Source: SPDF01 sp963812085 (lineage in GTDB: Bacteria > Gemmatimonadota > Gemmatimonadetes > Gemmatimonadales > GWC2-71-9). Taken from it: 64,000 nucleotides of DNA. Of this stretch, positions 1-11,527 are shown piece after piece. A model generated the notes under the pieces. That model made no database searches, was not told where the DNA came from, and worked only from the letters and a program-made list of their open reading frames with translations. The position numbers and the translations under genes were made by a program. The DNA lies in NCBI GenBank assembly GCA_963812085.1, contig CAWETL010000009.1, positions 310,001 to 374,000 of the forward strand, read 5' to 3'. How positions within the stretch are numbered: position 1 is the first letter of the stretch; each line of letters begins with the position of its first letter.

Positions 1-1353
<1,353 letters not shown>

Positions 1354-1452
1354 GGCGCGACCGAAACCTTTCCCTGCGCATCCGGGTTATGATAGAGATC
1401 CCCGGCTGCGCGGGGCATTGGCCTCATACCACCATCCCAGAGAGTTCGCTCC

Positions 1453-3054
<1,602 letters not shown>

Positions 3055-3075
3055 CCGAGGCTACCGGGACAGAGG

Positions 3076-3105
3076 GGGCGGGCCTTGGGCCCGCCCTTTT
3101 TGTTT
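3076..3105 (+). terminator. Rho-independent terminator after degP
   Basis: A perfect 9-bp stem (GGGCGGGCC at 3076-3084 pairing with GGCCCGCCC at 3088-3096) with a 3-nt loop is followed directly by TTTTTGTTTG. This is the clearest intrinsic terminator in the window. The promoter for the next gene overlaps it. Confidence 0.9.
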
Positions 3106-3112
3106 GTAGATT
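3085..3112 (+). promoter_or_regulatory. Sigma70-type promoter for the lipoprotein gene at 3119
   Basis: TTGGGC (3085-3090), a 16-bp spacer, then TAGATT (3107-3112). Only 6 nt separate the -10 box from the GTG start, so the predicted transcript begins at or next to the start codon. The -35 box lies in the loop and stem of the degP terminator. Confidence 0.55.
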
Positions 3113-3118
3113 GGGGGC

Positions 3119-3613
3119 GTGCAACCCTTCAGGCTCTTTCCGTTCGCCGCCGCGGCCCTCATCTTTGCCTGCCGGGGAGACGTCCCGCAGCGGGAGGGCA
3201 ATCCGTGGCTGGCCGACAGCGATTTCGTTGTCGCGCACCTGCCCGACGATGCGGACTCCTCGGACGTCCTCAAGAGCCTGGGCGAGCCGGATTCGGTCAT
3301 TTCGATCGACGATCCGAATGATCCCGACGTCGAGCTGCTGGCGTGGGTGTATCGAGACATGGCGGTGTCCCTCGGCGAGGAGGGCGTTCGCTACGGCGTG
3401 ACCCTGACCGGACCCGGGGTCGCGACGGCCCGGGGCCTCCACACCGGGGATCCGCCATCGCGGGTCATCGAACTCTACGGCCGGCCCCAGCACCGCAACG
3501 GCGAGACCTGGGACTACATCGCCCCCGACGACGAGAACGGCCTGCACGTGATGCGGGTGCGCTTCGATCGCGGCCGCATTTCCTGGATCTTTCTTGGCTG
3601 GCTGATGGAGTGA
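3119..3613 (+). CDS. Predicted lipoprotein of unknown function
   Basis: A 164-residue protein starting at GTG, with a short signal peptide and a probable lipobox (LIFACRGD, Cys about residue 18), so it is probably anchored in the envelope. The rest is soluble, with acidic stretches (HLPDDADSSD, DDPNDPD). A repeated theme of strand plus loop (VTLTGPGVAT, WDYIAPDDENG) suggests a small beta-rich domain. I do not recognise a family. The start is supported by the promoter 6 nt upstream. It is followed 4 nt later by a membrane protein gene, so the two are probably co-transcribed. Confidence 0.7.
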   Translation: MQPFRLFPFAAAALIFACRGDVPQREGNPWLADSDFVVAHLPDDADSSDVLKSLGEPDSVISIDDPNDPDVELLAWVYRDMAVSLGEEGVRYGVTLTGPGVATARGLHTGDPPSRVIELYGRPQHRNGETWDYIAPDDENGLHVMRVRFDRGRISWIFLGWLME

Positions 3614-3617
3614 ACCG

Positions 3618-4526
3618 ATGACCGGTCGTTCGCGCCTGCTCAGGACCGTGGAGACCGCCGAGCGCCTCCCGCCGGTGGTCCAGCCCGCCTTCTGGGGTGC
3701 GCTGCTCGGTGTGGCTGTCGCGGGGGCCATCGTCCTCGCCAGCGTGCCGGTCTGGTTGCTGCAGCAAAAGGCCGACATCCCCTGGGCGGTTCTCGAGACC
3801 CTGGGTGCCGGCGTCATTGCCGGCGCGGCCGGCGGTTTCGTGGCCGTGGCGCTCAGCGGACTTCGCCGCGCGGGACCAGGCGGCTACTACGCCCTCTGGA
3901 TTATCTCGAACAGCGGCGCCGCGCTCATCTTCCTGATGCTTCTCCGCCTGCTCGGGCGCGGCGAAGTCCTCGGGCTCCACCGCCCTCTCGCCCCGCTGAT
4001 CGTCGGAGGCCTGGGAGCGCTCAACGGACTGATCATCGGCCGGGCGCTCGGTCGGAGCGGACGGGAGTCGTACGGCGAGTTCCGCACCTCCGCCAACCTG
4101 GTGGCAGGCGCCCTCCTGGCGGAGACCGCGGAGCTCGAGCGGCGCGCCCGCATCGACCGCAGGGCGGCAGCCGACCTCGCCAAGGTGCGTCAGGCCGAGC
4201 CGAGTGGCGCCTATCTCGCGTTGCTCGAGCGGGTCGGCGCGCGCCTCCGCGCCCTCCCACACGGTGACGCGGATGCCCGGCACGCCGTGGAACACGTGGA
4301 CGAGCTGGTCGCCCGCGTGCGGGAGGACGTGCAACGGCTCGCCCGGGACCCGGAGTACGCGGCCGAACTCCGCCACCGGCAGGAGGTGGCGGAGGAACTC
4401 TTTCGGAAGGAACTGGAGCGGGAGGCGAAGCGCATCCGGAAGACCGCCGACTCGGACCCGCAGGCTCGTGCCACGCTGGGGGCGATCGAGCGTGAGTTGC
4501 GCGGCGGGGGCGACAAGCAGTCGTAG
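3618..4526 (+). CDS. Membrane protein with C-terminal helical domain, unknown function
   Basis: 302 residues. Four hydrophobic segments are visible: about 22-45, 54-75, 88-108 and 118-136 (the last near LIVGGLGALNGLIIG). A long, highly charged, Arg/Glu/Ala-rich helical region follows (about 150-300) that looks like coiled coil and is probably cytosolic. There is no catalytic motif. It starts 4 nt after the lipoprotein gene and ends 21 nt before tRNA-Leu, so the tRNA may share its transcript. Function unknown; it may be a structural or scaffold partner of the upstream lipoprotein (inference). Confidence 0.7.
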   Translation: MTGRSRLLRTVETAERLPPVVQPAFWGALLGVAVAGAIVLASVPVWLLQQKADIPWAVLETLGAGVIAGAAGGFVAVALSGLRRAGPGGYYALWIISNSGAALIFLMLLRLLGRGEVLGLHRPLAPLIVGGLGALNGLIIGRALGRSGRESYGEFRTSANLVAGALLAETAELERRARIDRRAAADLAKVRQAEPSGAYLALLERVGARLRALPHGDADARHAVEHVDELVARVREDVQRLARDPEYAAELRHRQEVAEELFRKELEREAKRIRKTADSDPQARATLGAIERELRGGGDKQS

Positions 4527-4547
4527 CGCAGGTCAGCAGCGATCCAC

Positions 4548-4628
4548 GCGACCGTGGCGGAACGGCAGACGCGCCTGGCTTAGGACCAGGTGGGGAAACC
4601 CGTGGGGGTTCGAGTCCCTCCGGTCGCA
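4548..4628 (+). tRNA. tRNA-Leu (anticodon UAG)
   Basis: The 7-bp acceptor stem GCGACCG/CGGTCGC closes a class II tRNA with a long variable arm. The anticodon stem CCTGG/CCAGG carries loop CTTAGGA, giving anticodon UAG, which reads CUA and probably other CUN codons. The T arm contains GGTTCGAGTCC. The discriminator base is A and the CCA end is not encoded. Confidence 0.95.
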
Positions 4629-4691
4629 CTCGGCACTGCCGGCGCTCGCGCCGGCCCTTCCCTGCACCCTTCCCCCCTTGGCGGGGTATCC

Positions 4692-4919
4692 ATGCCCGCG
4701 CGCATCGTCGTGAATCCGAACGGCCCGATCCGGATCGAGGGCGAGTTCGAGCTGGTGGATGTGGAGGGCACCCCCTTCGGGCTCGGGGGGCGCCCGATGA
4801 TCGCCCTCTGCCGATGTGGCCACTCGGCCAACAAGCCGTTCTGCGACGGCTCCCACGCCAGGGAGGGCTTCCGCGACGGGGCCGTCGCCCGGGACCTGCC
4901 GCCCCGGCCGGGCGGCTGA
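4692..4919 (+). CDS. CDGSH-type iron-sulfur domain protein
   Basis: A 75-residue protein with one CDGSH motif, CRCGHSANKPFCDGSH, which binds a 2Fe-2S cluster through three Cys and one His. Such small bacterial proteins are thought to act in redox or iron-sulfur metabolism; the exact role is not established. The ATG at 4692 was preferred to an upstream in-frame start inside the tRNA 3' end because the latter would encode an unlikely 34-residue leader. It lies between tRNA-Leu and tig. Confidence 0.85.
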   Translation: MPARIVVNPNGPIRIEGEFELVDVEGTPFGLGGRPMIALCRCGHSANKPFCDGSHAREGFRDGAVARDLPPRPGG

Positions 4920-4933
4920 CCCCGTTCGCTCGT

Positions 4934-4962
4934 TTGCCCGGCCCCCTGCGGCCGGGTAGATT
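4934..4962 (+). promoter_or_regulatory. Promoter of tig-clpP operon
   Basis: TTGCCC (4934-4939), exactly 17 bp, TAGATT (4957-4962), then 9 nt to the tig ATG at 4972. The predicted 5' leader is only a few nucleotides and there is no room for a Shine-Dalgarno site. Confidence 0.6.
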
Positions 4963-4971
4963 TCGCCTGCC

Positions 4972-6216
4972 ATGACAACCATCACGATCCAGAAGACCAG
5001 CGAAGACGCCGCCCTGCAGTCCCTCCAGGTCACCGTGCCCGTCGAACGGGTCCGGCTGGCCGAGGACCGGGCCGTGCAGCAGGTCGCGCGCCGGGTGCGG
5101 CTGCCGGGCTTCCGTGCGGGCCACGCCCCGGTCGCCGTCGTCCGCAAGCGGTTCCACGAGGCCATCCGCCAGACCGTGCTCGAGGAAGTGATCCGCGAGA
5201 GCTGGGATCAGGCCCGCGAGTCGGAGTCCCTCAAGCCGATCGCCGACCCCTCCGTCCGGAACGTCAAGTTCGAGGAGGGCGGGCCGATCGAGTTCGAACT
5301 GCACGTCGAGGTCCGCCCCGAGATCAAGCTGACCAGCACCGGGGGGTTCACGCTCTCCCGGAAGGTCGCCGGCGTCACGGACGCGCAGGTCGACGAGCAG
5401 GTCGAAAAGCTCCGCGAGCAGAAGGCGACCTGGCTCCCGGTCGAGGGGCAGAAGCCGTCGGCGGGACACCTGGTGCAGGTGGACGTGACCTCGCTCGAGG
5501 AAGGCGCGGCTCCTGAGCCCCAGCCCCATTCGATCGTGCTCGGCGAGGGCCAGGCGCTCCCCGCGCTCGAGGAGCAGATCATGCAGCTGCTTCCGGGCGA
5601 GACGGTGGAGACCGAGGTGCGCCTCCCCGACGATCATCCCGACGAGAGCCGCCGCGGCACGCACCGCAAGCTCCGCGTGGCGCTCCACGAGGTGAAGCGG
5701 CAGGAGCTGCCCCCGCTCGACGACGCGTTTGCGCGCGAGGTCGGCGACTTCGAGGACCTGGCCGGGCTCCGCGCGGCGGTCCGGGCCGACCTGGAGCAGG
5801 AGGCGCTCCGCGAGGCGGACGCGCAGGTGCGCGACCAGCTGATCCAGCGCCTGGTGGAGGCCAACGGCATCGAGGCTCCGGCGTCGCTGGTCCACCGCGT
5901 GATCCACGGCTACCTGCACGCCTACGGCGTGCCGCACGAGAAGGAGCCGGAGTTCGCGGCCCAGTTCCACCCCGTGGCCGAAGCGCAGGTGCGCCGCGAC
6001 CTGGTCCTTTCCGCCGTGGCGGAGGCCGAGAGCCTGTACGCCACCGAGGCGGACGTCGACGCCCGCGTCGCGACGATGGCCGCGGCCCGCAACGTCCCGG
6101 CCGGCCAGGTGTACAGCACCCTGCAGAAGTCCAACCGCCTCGCCGAACTCGAGCGCGCCATCACCGAGGACAAGGTCTTCGGCTTCCTGCTTCAGCATTC
6201 CACCGTGGAAGGGTGA
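4972..6216 (+). CDS. tig: Trigger factor, ribosome-associated chaperone
   Basis: Binds next to the ribosome exit tunnel and protects nascent chains. The N-terminal domain carries the ribosome-docking signature GFRAGHAP (about residues 44-51), a variant of GFRxGxxP. A central FKBP-like domain (about 155-240) and an alpha-helical C-terminal substrate-binding domain follow. At 414 residues it is slightly shorter than the E. coli protein (about 430). The ATG is set by the near-leaderless promoter. The stop codon overlaps the clpP GTG start, giving the widespread tig-clpP-clpX order. Confidence 0.95.
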   Translation: MTTITIQKTSEDAALQSLQVTVPVERVRLAEDRAVQQVARRVRLPGFRAGHAPVAVVRKRFHEAIRQTVLEEVIRESWDQARESESLKPIADPSVRNVKFEEGGPIEFELHVEVRPEIKLTSTGGFTLSRKVAGVTDAQVDEQVEKLREQKATWLPVEGQKPSAGHLVQVDVTSLEEGAAPEPQPHSIVLGEGQALPALEEQIMQLLPGETVETEVRLPDDHPDESRRGTHRKLRVALHEVKRQELPPLDDAFAREVGDFEDLAGLRAAVRADLEQEALREADAQVRDQLIQRLVEANGIEAPASLVHRVIHGYLHAYGVPHEKEPEFAAQFHPVAEAQVRRDLVLSAVAEAESLYATEADVDARVATMAAARNVPAGQVYSTLQKSNRLAELERAITEDKVFGFLLQHSTVEG

Positions 6217-6836
6217 GCCCCGTGTCCCTGTATCCGCCCTACATCATCGAGCGGTCCAGCCGCGGCGAGCGGACGTACGACATCTTCAGCCGCCTGTTGA
6301 TGGACCGGATCGTCTTCCTTGGCGCCCCGATCAACGACGACGTCGCCAACATCATCATCGCCCAGCTGCTCTTCCTCGAGGCGGACAACCCCGAGAAGGA
6401 CATCTACCTCTACCTGAACAGCCCGGGCGGGGTCGTCTCCAGCGGCATGGCCATCTACGACACCATGCAGCACCTGCGCGCGCCGGTGAACACCATCTGC
6501 ATGGGGATGGCCGCCTCGATGGGGTCGTTCCTGCTGGCGGCCGGGGCCAAGGGCAAGCGGAGCGCCCTGCCCCACAGCCGGATCATGATCCACCAGCCCT
6601 CCGGCGGCACGCAGGGCACCGCCTCGGACATCGAAATCCAGGCGCGGGAAATCCTCTACCTGCGCTCCAAGATGAACCAGCTCTACAGCTTCCACACCGG
6701 CCAGCCGGTCGAGACGATCGAGCGGGACATGGACCGGGACCGGTTCATGAGCGCCGAGGAGGCCCGGGCCTACGGCCTGATCGACACCGTCTTCGAGCCC
6801 CGGAAGGACTGGAACGCCCCCCCGGTCAAACCTTGA
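6213..6836 (+). CDS. clpP: ATP-dependent Clp protease proteolytic subunit
   Basis: Forms the 14-mer barrel peptidase that works with ClpX. The catalytic Ser102 lies in AASMGS and the His127 in MIHQPSGG. The Asp region is DMDRDRFMSAEEA (about 173-185). At 207 residues it is the typical length. The first start is GTG at 6213, overlapping the tig stop by 4 nt. A second GTG three codons on would give a start closer to usual ClpP sequences. Translational coupling to tig is likely. Confidence 0.96.
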   Translation: MSPVSLYPPYIIERSSRGERTYDIFSRLLMDRIVFLGAPINDDVANIIIAQLLFLEADNPEKDIYLYLNSPGGVVSSGMAIYDTMQHLRAPVNTICMGMAASMGSFLLAAGAKGKRSALPHSRIMIHQPSGGTQGTASDIEIQAREILYLRSKMNQLYSFHTGQPVETIERDMDRDRFMSAEEARAYGLIDTVFEPRKDWNAPPVKP

Positions 6837-6899
6837 CGCCCCCCGGGACCTGACCCACCTTTCACGTTGGGTCCCCCCCTTTCCACCGGCGGCCAGCGC

Positions 6900-8147
6900 A
6901 TGTCGAACGACAAGCACCTCCGCTGCTCCTTTTGCGGCAAGTCGAAAGACTCGGTCCGAAAGTTCATTTCGGGGCCTTCTGTTTACATTTGCAACGAATG
7001 CATCACCCTCTGCAATGAGATCCTCGCGGAGGATGAGGAGCGGGAGGTCGCGGAGAGCATCACCTCCGTCCCCACCCCCGCCGAGATCAAGGACATCCTC
7101 GACCAGTACGTGATCGGCCAGGAGCGGGCCAAGCGCACGCTCTCGGTGGCCGTCTACAACCACTACAAGCGGATCAACGCCGCCGCGGCGCGCGACGGCG
7201 AGGTCGAGCTCGAGAAGTCGAACATCCTCCTGCTGGGCCCGACCGGGGTCGGCAAGACGCTCCTCGCGCAGACCCTTGCCCGCATCCTCGACGTGCCCTT
7301 CACCATCGCCGACGCCACGACCCTGACCGAGGCCGGCTACGTCGGCGAGGATGTCGAGAACATCCTGGTGCGGCTGCTGCAGGCAGGCGAGTTCAACGTG
7401 GCGGAGTGCGAGCGCGGCATCGTCTACATCGACGAGATCGACAAGATCGCGCGGAAGTCGGAAAACCCGAGCATCACGCGCGACGTGTCGGGCGAAGGCG
7501 TCCAGCAGGCCCTGCTCAAGATCCTCGAGGGCACGGTCGCCTCGGTCCCGCCGCAGGGCGGCCGCAAGCATCCGCAGCAGGAGTACATCCAGATCAACAC
7601 GAAGGACATCCTGTTCATCTGCGGCGGCGCCTTCGACGGCCTGGAGAAGATCATCGAGTCCCGGGTCGGCCGGCAGAAGATCGGCTTCACCTCGGGCCCG
7701 CGCGCCGAGCGGCCGGCGGACGCCACCAACAACCCCTACACCGACGTGGAGCCGGACGACCTGCTCCGCTTCGGGCTCATCCCCGAGCTCGTCGGGCGGC
7801 TGCCGGTCACCGTGTCGCTGGAATCGCTCGACGAGGACGCCCTGGTGCGGATTCTCCTCGAGCCGAAGAACGCGCTGACCAAGCAGTACCGGAAGCTGTT
7901 CGAGCTGGAGGATTCACGGCTCACCTTCGACGCCGACGCGCTCCGGGCGGTGGCCAGGAAGGCGCTCAAGCGCGGCACTGGCGCGCGCGGACTCCGCGCC
8001 ATCCTCGAGACCGTGATGACCGACATCATGTTCGAGCTGCCGGATCGCGAGGACGTGCGCGAGGTCGTCATCACCGCCGAGTGCGTCAACGAAGGCAGCC
8101 AGCCGCTGATCGTGACCGAGCGCGCCAAGCAGAAGAAGGAAGCGTAG
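6900..8147 (+). CDS. clpX: ATP-dependent Clp protease ATP-binding subunit ClpX
   Basis: AAA+ unfoldase that feeds substrates into ClpP. An N-terminal C4 zinc finger (CSFCGKS...CNECITLC, residues about 10-40) is followed by Walker A GPTGVGKT (about 113-120), Walker B IVYIDEIDKI, sensor motifs and the RGTGARGL region near the C terminus. The ATG at 6900 gives the standard start just before the zinc finger (415 residues). An in-frame extension of 11 codons upstream has no family support. It lies 63 nt after clpP. Confidence 0.96.
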   Translation: MSNDKHLRCSFCGKSKDSVRKFISGPSVYICNECITLCNEILAEDEEREVAESITSVPTPAEIKDILDQYVIGQERAKRTLSVAVYNHYKRINAAAARDGEVELEKSNILLLGPTGVGKTLLAQTLARILDVPFTIADATTLTEAGYVGEDVENILVRLLQAGEFNVAECERGIVYIDEIDKIARKSENPSITRDVSGEGVQQALLKILEGTVASVPPQGGRKHPQQEYIQINTKDILFICGGAFDGLEKIIESRVGRQKIGFTSGPRAERPADATNNPYTDVEPDDLLRFGLIPELVGRLPVTVSLESLDEDALVRILLEPKNALTKQYRKLFELEDSRLTFDADALRAVARKALKRGTGARGLRAILETVMTDIMFELPDREDVREVVITAECVNEGSQPLIVTERAKQKKEA

Positions 8148-8212
8148 GAGGCAGGCAGCGGGGCGGTACATCCTCCAGCCCGGTCGCTCCGCTGCCATCC
8201 CCGGCGCACTCC

Positions 8213-8845
8213 ATGCCTTCACGCGGCTCCGCTCCCTCCAGGGCCCACCCGCTCGCCATCCTCCCGATCGAGTTCGTCGGGTCCTTCCCCGATCCGCGCG
8301 TGCGGCTCGACCCGGTCCTCCCCGAGGTGGCGTTCGTGGGCCGCTCGAACGTCGGCAAGTCGAGCCTGCTCAACGCGCTGGTCGGCAAGAAAGGCCTGGC
8401 GCGCGTCAGCGCCACGCCGGGCAAGACGACGCTCGTGAACGTCTTCCGGCTCCCGAGCTTTTACCTGGTGGATCTGCCCGGCTACGGCTTCGCGCGTGCC
8501 AGCAAGACCGCGAGGGCGGGGTTCCGGGAACTGCTCGACGGATACCTCCAGGCCCGGGACACGGTGGCCGGGGTCGTCTGGCTCCTCGACATCCGGCGGG
8601 AGCTGTCGACTGAAGATGAGACCATCCGGGAGCTGCTGGCCGAGTCGGGCCATCCGGTCCTGGCCGTCCTGACCAAGATCGACAAGCTGGGCCGGGTGGC
8701 CATCCAGGAGCGGACCGCAGCCCTGGCCGCCGCCCTCCGCCTGCCGCTCGACCAGTTGCAGCCCACCAGCGCCGTGACCGGGGAAGGCATCGCCGATCTC
8801 GGCGAGAGCGTCCTCGCCGCCGCCGATCAAGGACCCCACCTATGA
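8213..8845 (+). CDS. ysxC: Ribosome biogenesis GTP-binding protein YsxC/EngB
   Basis: Essential-type GTPase that helps assemble the large ribosomal subunit. G1 GRSNVGKS (43-50), G3 DLPGYGFA and G4 TKID are present, with the family threonine region TPGKTTLVN. At 210 residues the length is normal. The ATG at 8213 leaves a short basic leader before the conserved core. It follows clpX by 65 nt and overlaps the next gene by 4 nt (ATGA), so it is probably part of the tig-clpPX transcription unit. Confidence 0.93.
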   Translation: MPSRGSAPSRAHPLAILPIEFVGSFPDPRVRLDPVLPEVAFVGRSNVGKSSLLNALVGKKGLARVSATPGKTTLVNVFRLPSFYLVDLPGYGFARASKTARAGFRELLDGYLQARDTVAGVVWLLDIRRELSTEDETIRELLAESGHPVLAVLTKIDKLGRVAIQERTAALAAALRLPLDQLQPTSAVTGEGIADLGESVLAAADQGPHL

Positions 8846-9495
8846 CCCGACTCTTCCGACTGCTCAGCGCCGCGACGCTCCTCGCCTGCGCACCCACCGC
8901 CACGGCCCATTCGCAGCAGGGGACCGACCCGATGGGGGTGATGCCGCCGATGGGCCTCGGCTCGCTCACCCAGGAACAGATCTCGCTCTCGATCGCGAAC
9001 TCGCAACTGACGGTGCGGTTCGAGCCCCTCAACGAGCGCCTGCTCCGCCTGCTGGCGCCCGACGCCTACCGGGCGCTTTCCGGGATGATCGCCAATCGGG
9101 CACCGGCGATCGATTCGGTCAAGAATGAAAGCGGCAGTTCCCAGCCCGGCCTGATGCTGGTGACCGTGTTCGGCAACGTGCCGGACGTGCGCTTCGACCC
9201 GACGCTCATCGGCGTCACCATCAACACCCGCCGCATCGAACCCGTGGGCATCATCCCGCTCGACGCGAATTTCTTCCGGCAACAGCTGCCGATCCGCGCC
9301 GTGGGCATGGGGCTCTTCGTATTTCCGGAGGAGCTGCCGGTGTACTCGCCGATCGTGTTCAGCTACGGCTCGGCGACAGCGGATGGATGGACCCAGAAGA
9401 TCCAGATGTTCGACCGGGAGCTGGCGCGGATCTCGGCCCGGGCCCGCTCGCAGGCAAGCCAGCTCCAGCCCGACTCAACGCCCAGGCAGCAATAG
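8842..9495 (+). CDS. Secreted protein of unknown function
   Basis: 217 residues with an N-terminal signal peptide (hydrophobic core LFRLLSAATLLACAP, probable cleavage after TATAHS). The mature part is beta-rich and ends in a Gln/Ser-rich helix (ELARISARARSQASQLQ). No known motif was seen. It overlaps the ysxC stop (ATGA), so it is translationally coupled, although its cell location (periplasm or outer membrane) differs from that of its partner. Confidence 0.7.
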   Translation: MTRLFRLLSAATLLACAPTATAHSQQGTDPMGVMPPMGLGSLTQEQISLSIANSQLTVRFEPLNERLLRLLAPDAYRALSGMIANRAPAIDSVKNESGSSQPGLMLVTVFGNVPDVRFDPTLIGVTINTRRIEPVGIIPLDANFFRQQLPIRAVGMGLFVFPEELPVYSPIVFSYGSATADGWTQKIQMFDRELARISARARSQASQLQPDSTPRQQ

Positions 9496-9528
9496 CATCG
9501 GGTTGGCGGAAGCCGCGCACGGAACTGT

Positions 9529-10557
9529 TCAGCGAAGCGGGGTGGCGGTCGCGGAGTCGAGGGCCAGGCGAAGGCCGTTGCTCCAGCTGGGCCGGATGGC
9601 GCCGTCCCGCCGGTCGAGGACGAGGACGCCGACCTCCGGGTGGCGATTGCCCCAGGCCACCGCGCTGTCGGGCCCGAGCACGAACAGGGCAGTCGCCAGG
9701 ATGTCGGCGCGGAGCGGGTCCTGTGCGACGACGGTGACGGTGCCCCACATCGGAGCCGGGGTGCCGCTCCGCGGATCGAGGATGTAGCCGATATTCTGGC
9801 CGGCCCCCCGCACGAAGCGCTCCGACTGACTCGACGTGGACGCGGAGCCGTCGGCGAGCCAGATGGTGAAGACCTCGGCCTTCTTGTCCTCGGCGCTCCC
9901 GATCGACACCCGCCACGGCCCCCCGCCCTCCGCGGGACCCATGACCATCACCTGCCCCCCGAAATCCACCCGCGCCGAATGCACTCCACGCCGCTCCAGG
10001 CTGTCCCGCGTGGCCCGGAGCGCGTAGCCCAGCGCGAACCCTCCCGTTTCGATGGTGGCGGCCTCAGTGAGCCGCTGCGCCGTGCAGCGTCCGAGGTCCA
10101 GGATGATGCTACCCGGCCCGCTGGCCCGCCGCGCGGCGGCCAGCTCGACAATGGACGGCACGCGGCCATCGCCATCGAGGTCCCACGCCGAAATGAGGGC
10201 GCCGATCGCCGGATCGAACGCCCCCGGGGGGTCGGCGGCGATGGTCTCGACCTCGGCCAGAAGCCGGCAGAGCGTGGAGTCAATCGGAACCATCGCGCCC
10301 ACGGGACCCCGATTCAGCGCGTCGGCTCGGCTGTCCGCGCGCTGGGTCGACAGCAGGGCGTCCGCGGCGCCGACCGCGCTCAGGACGGCCTCGGAGGCGG
10401 CCACGGCCGAATGGAGGTCCGGCGCCTCCAGCCGAATGGAGAGCGTCGAGCCCATGGCCCGCTCCCGCCGGTCGATCCAGACCGACCGCTGGGGTGCGTC
10501 CCCGGCCCGGCAGGCCACCAGCAGCAACCCCGCAAACAGTCCTGCCGGAACTCGCAT
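9529..10557 (-). CDS. apbE: FAD:protein FMN transferase (ApbE family), lipoprotein
   Basis: ApbE enzymes attach FMN to a Thr or Ser of target proteins in the periplasm, using FAD and Mg2+. Here 342 residues start with a lipoprotein signal (LLLVAC, Cys about 15). Visible motifs are AMGSTLSIRL near the start, ILDPRSGTPAP and the metal-binding DILATALFVLG near the end. The usual DLGGxxKGYA block reads ETGGFALGYA, so the conserved Lys is replaced by Leu and a short insertion precedes it. No Nqr, Rnf or other flavinylation target gene is nearby. It may therefore be a divergent or specialised ApbE. It is transcribed convergently with the preceding gene. Confidence 0.82.
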   Translation of the reverse strand: MRVPAGLFAGLLLVACRAGDAPQRSVWIDRRERAMGSTLSIRLEAPDLHSAVAASEAVLSAVGAADALLSTQRADSRADALNRGPVGAMVPIDSTLCRLLAEVETIAADPPGAFDPAIGALISAWDLDGDGRVPSIVELAAARRASGPGSIILDLGRCTAQRLTEAATIETGGFALGYALRATRDSLERRGVHSARVDFGGQVMVMGPAEGGGPWRVSIGSAEDKKAEVFTIWLADGSASTSSQSERFVRGAGQNIGYILDPRSGTPAPMWGTVTVVAQDPLRADILATALFVLGPDSAVAWGNRHPEVGVLVLDRRDGAIRPSWSNGLRLALDSATATPLR

Positions 10558-10670
10558 GGTCAGGCGCCTCGGAACAAGTGGGCCCAGGCGGCCCGGTGCG
10601 CCGCATGGTGTCGGGCCGATGTGGCGCCGCGGACTCCGCCCCGGTAAACTCCGGGCAACCTGGAGATCCG

Positions 10671-11522
10671 ATGGCGTTTCTTCCCCTGCGCGAACTGCAA
10701 CTCCCGGAGCCGGCGCGCGGATTCTACGAGTCCTGGCTTGACGACCTGGATCGCCGGCTCGACGCACCCGGCGCCGAATGGCCCCTGATCGTGCGCGACG
10801 TCCTGCTCGGCCTGTTCTACCCCGGCACCCTCGACTGGACCTCGGCCGTGGCCGACACCGGACGCTCCCTCAGCGAGCGCGCCGCGCTCCTGGCGCTCGA
10901 CTCCCGCAATATCACGCTGGAACCCGAATATTACGCGGACGTCGATCCGGCGCGTTTCGCGCGGGTCAAGCCGCTGCTCTGGCTCTGGTACAGTTTTGAC
11001 CGATCCCCCCTCGCCGGCCAGAACGTGGCGCTGGGCGTCGCGCTCCGGCGGCGGCTGGCCCCGCGCATCTTCGCCCGCTGCGGCCGCAACTTCAAGTGCT
11101 TCCAGCACGTGGAGTTCTCCTACGGGTACAATATCGAGGTCGGCGACGACGTCGTCATCCACCGACACGTCCTGCTCGATGACCGCGGCGGGCTCACCCT
11201 GGGCAACCGGGTGAGCGTCTCGGATTACGCGAACATCTACAGTCACACGCACAGCATCGTGGACCAGCGGGACGTGACCAACGCCCGGACCGTCCTCGAA
11301 GACGACGTGCGGATCACCTATCACGCGACGGTGCTGGCGGGGGTCCGGGTCGGGCAGAACGGCATGGTCGGCGCCATCGCCGTGGCGACCAAGAACGTCC
11401 GCCCGTACCACGTAAACGTCGGCATCCCGGCCAAGTCCGTGCGGGTCAAGCCGAACGCCCCGCCGGAATCGGCATCGACCGACCTGCTCGCCCGCCGCGA
11501 GGGCGGCCCGGAGTCCGCCTGA
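10671..11522 (+). CDS. Hexapeptide-repeat acyltransferase (LbetaH family)
   Basis: A 283-residue transferase. The C-terminal half has left-handed beta-helix hexad repeats (GYNIEVGDDVVIHRHVLL, ITYHATVLAGVRVG, VAIATKNVRPYHVNVG-type turns), and a His in NIYSHTHSIV probably serves as catalytic base. The N-terminal half is a long alpha-helical region. Such enzymes acetylate or acylate sugars or antibiotics; the substrate cannot be told. The ATG is preceded by GGAG (about 8 nt upstream), and a TAAACT -10-like box lies at 10645-10650. A histidine kinase gene follows 5 nt later. Confidence 0.8.
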   Translation: MAFLPLRELQLPEPARGFYESWLDDLDRRLDAPGAEWPLIVRDVLLGLFYPGTLDWTSAVADTGRSLSERAALLALDSRNITLEPEYYADVDPARFARVKPLLWLWYSFDRSPLAGQNVALGVALRRRLAPRIFARCGRNFKCFQHVEFSYGYNIEVGDDVVIHRHVLLDDRGGLTLGNRVSVSDYANIYSHTHSIVDQRDVTNARTVLEDDVRITYHATVLAGVRVGQNGMVGAIAVATKNVRPYHVNVGIPAKSVRVKPNAPPESASTDLLARREGGPESA

Positions 11523-11527
11523 ACGGC

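Noticed and set aside
1388..1393. TATGAT -10-like box upstream of degP
   Set aside because: No -35 box at suitable spacing and about 60 nt from the start; too weak to call a promoter.
4033..6198. Very long open frame (721 codons) on the minus strand across tig
   Set aside because: It runs antisense through the clear tig and membrane-protein genes. High GC leaves few stop codons on the opposite strand, and its protein has no recognisable domain.
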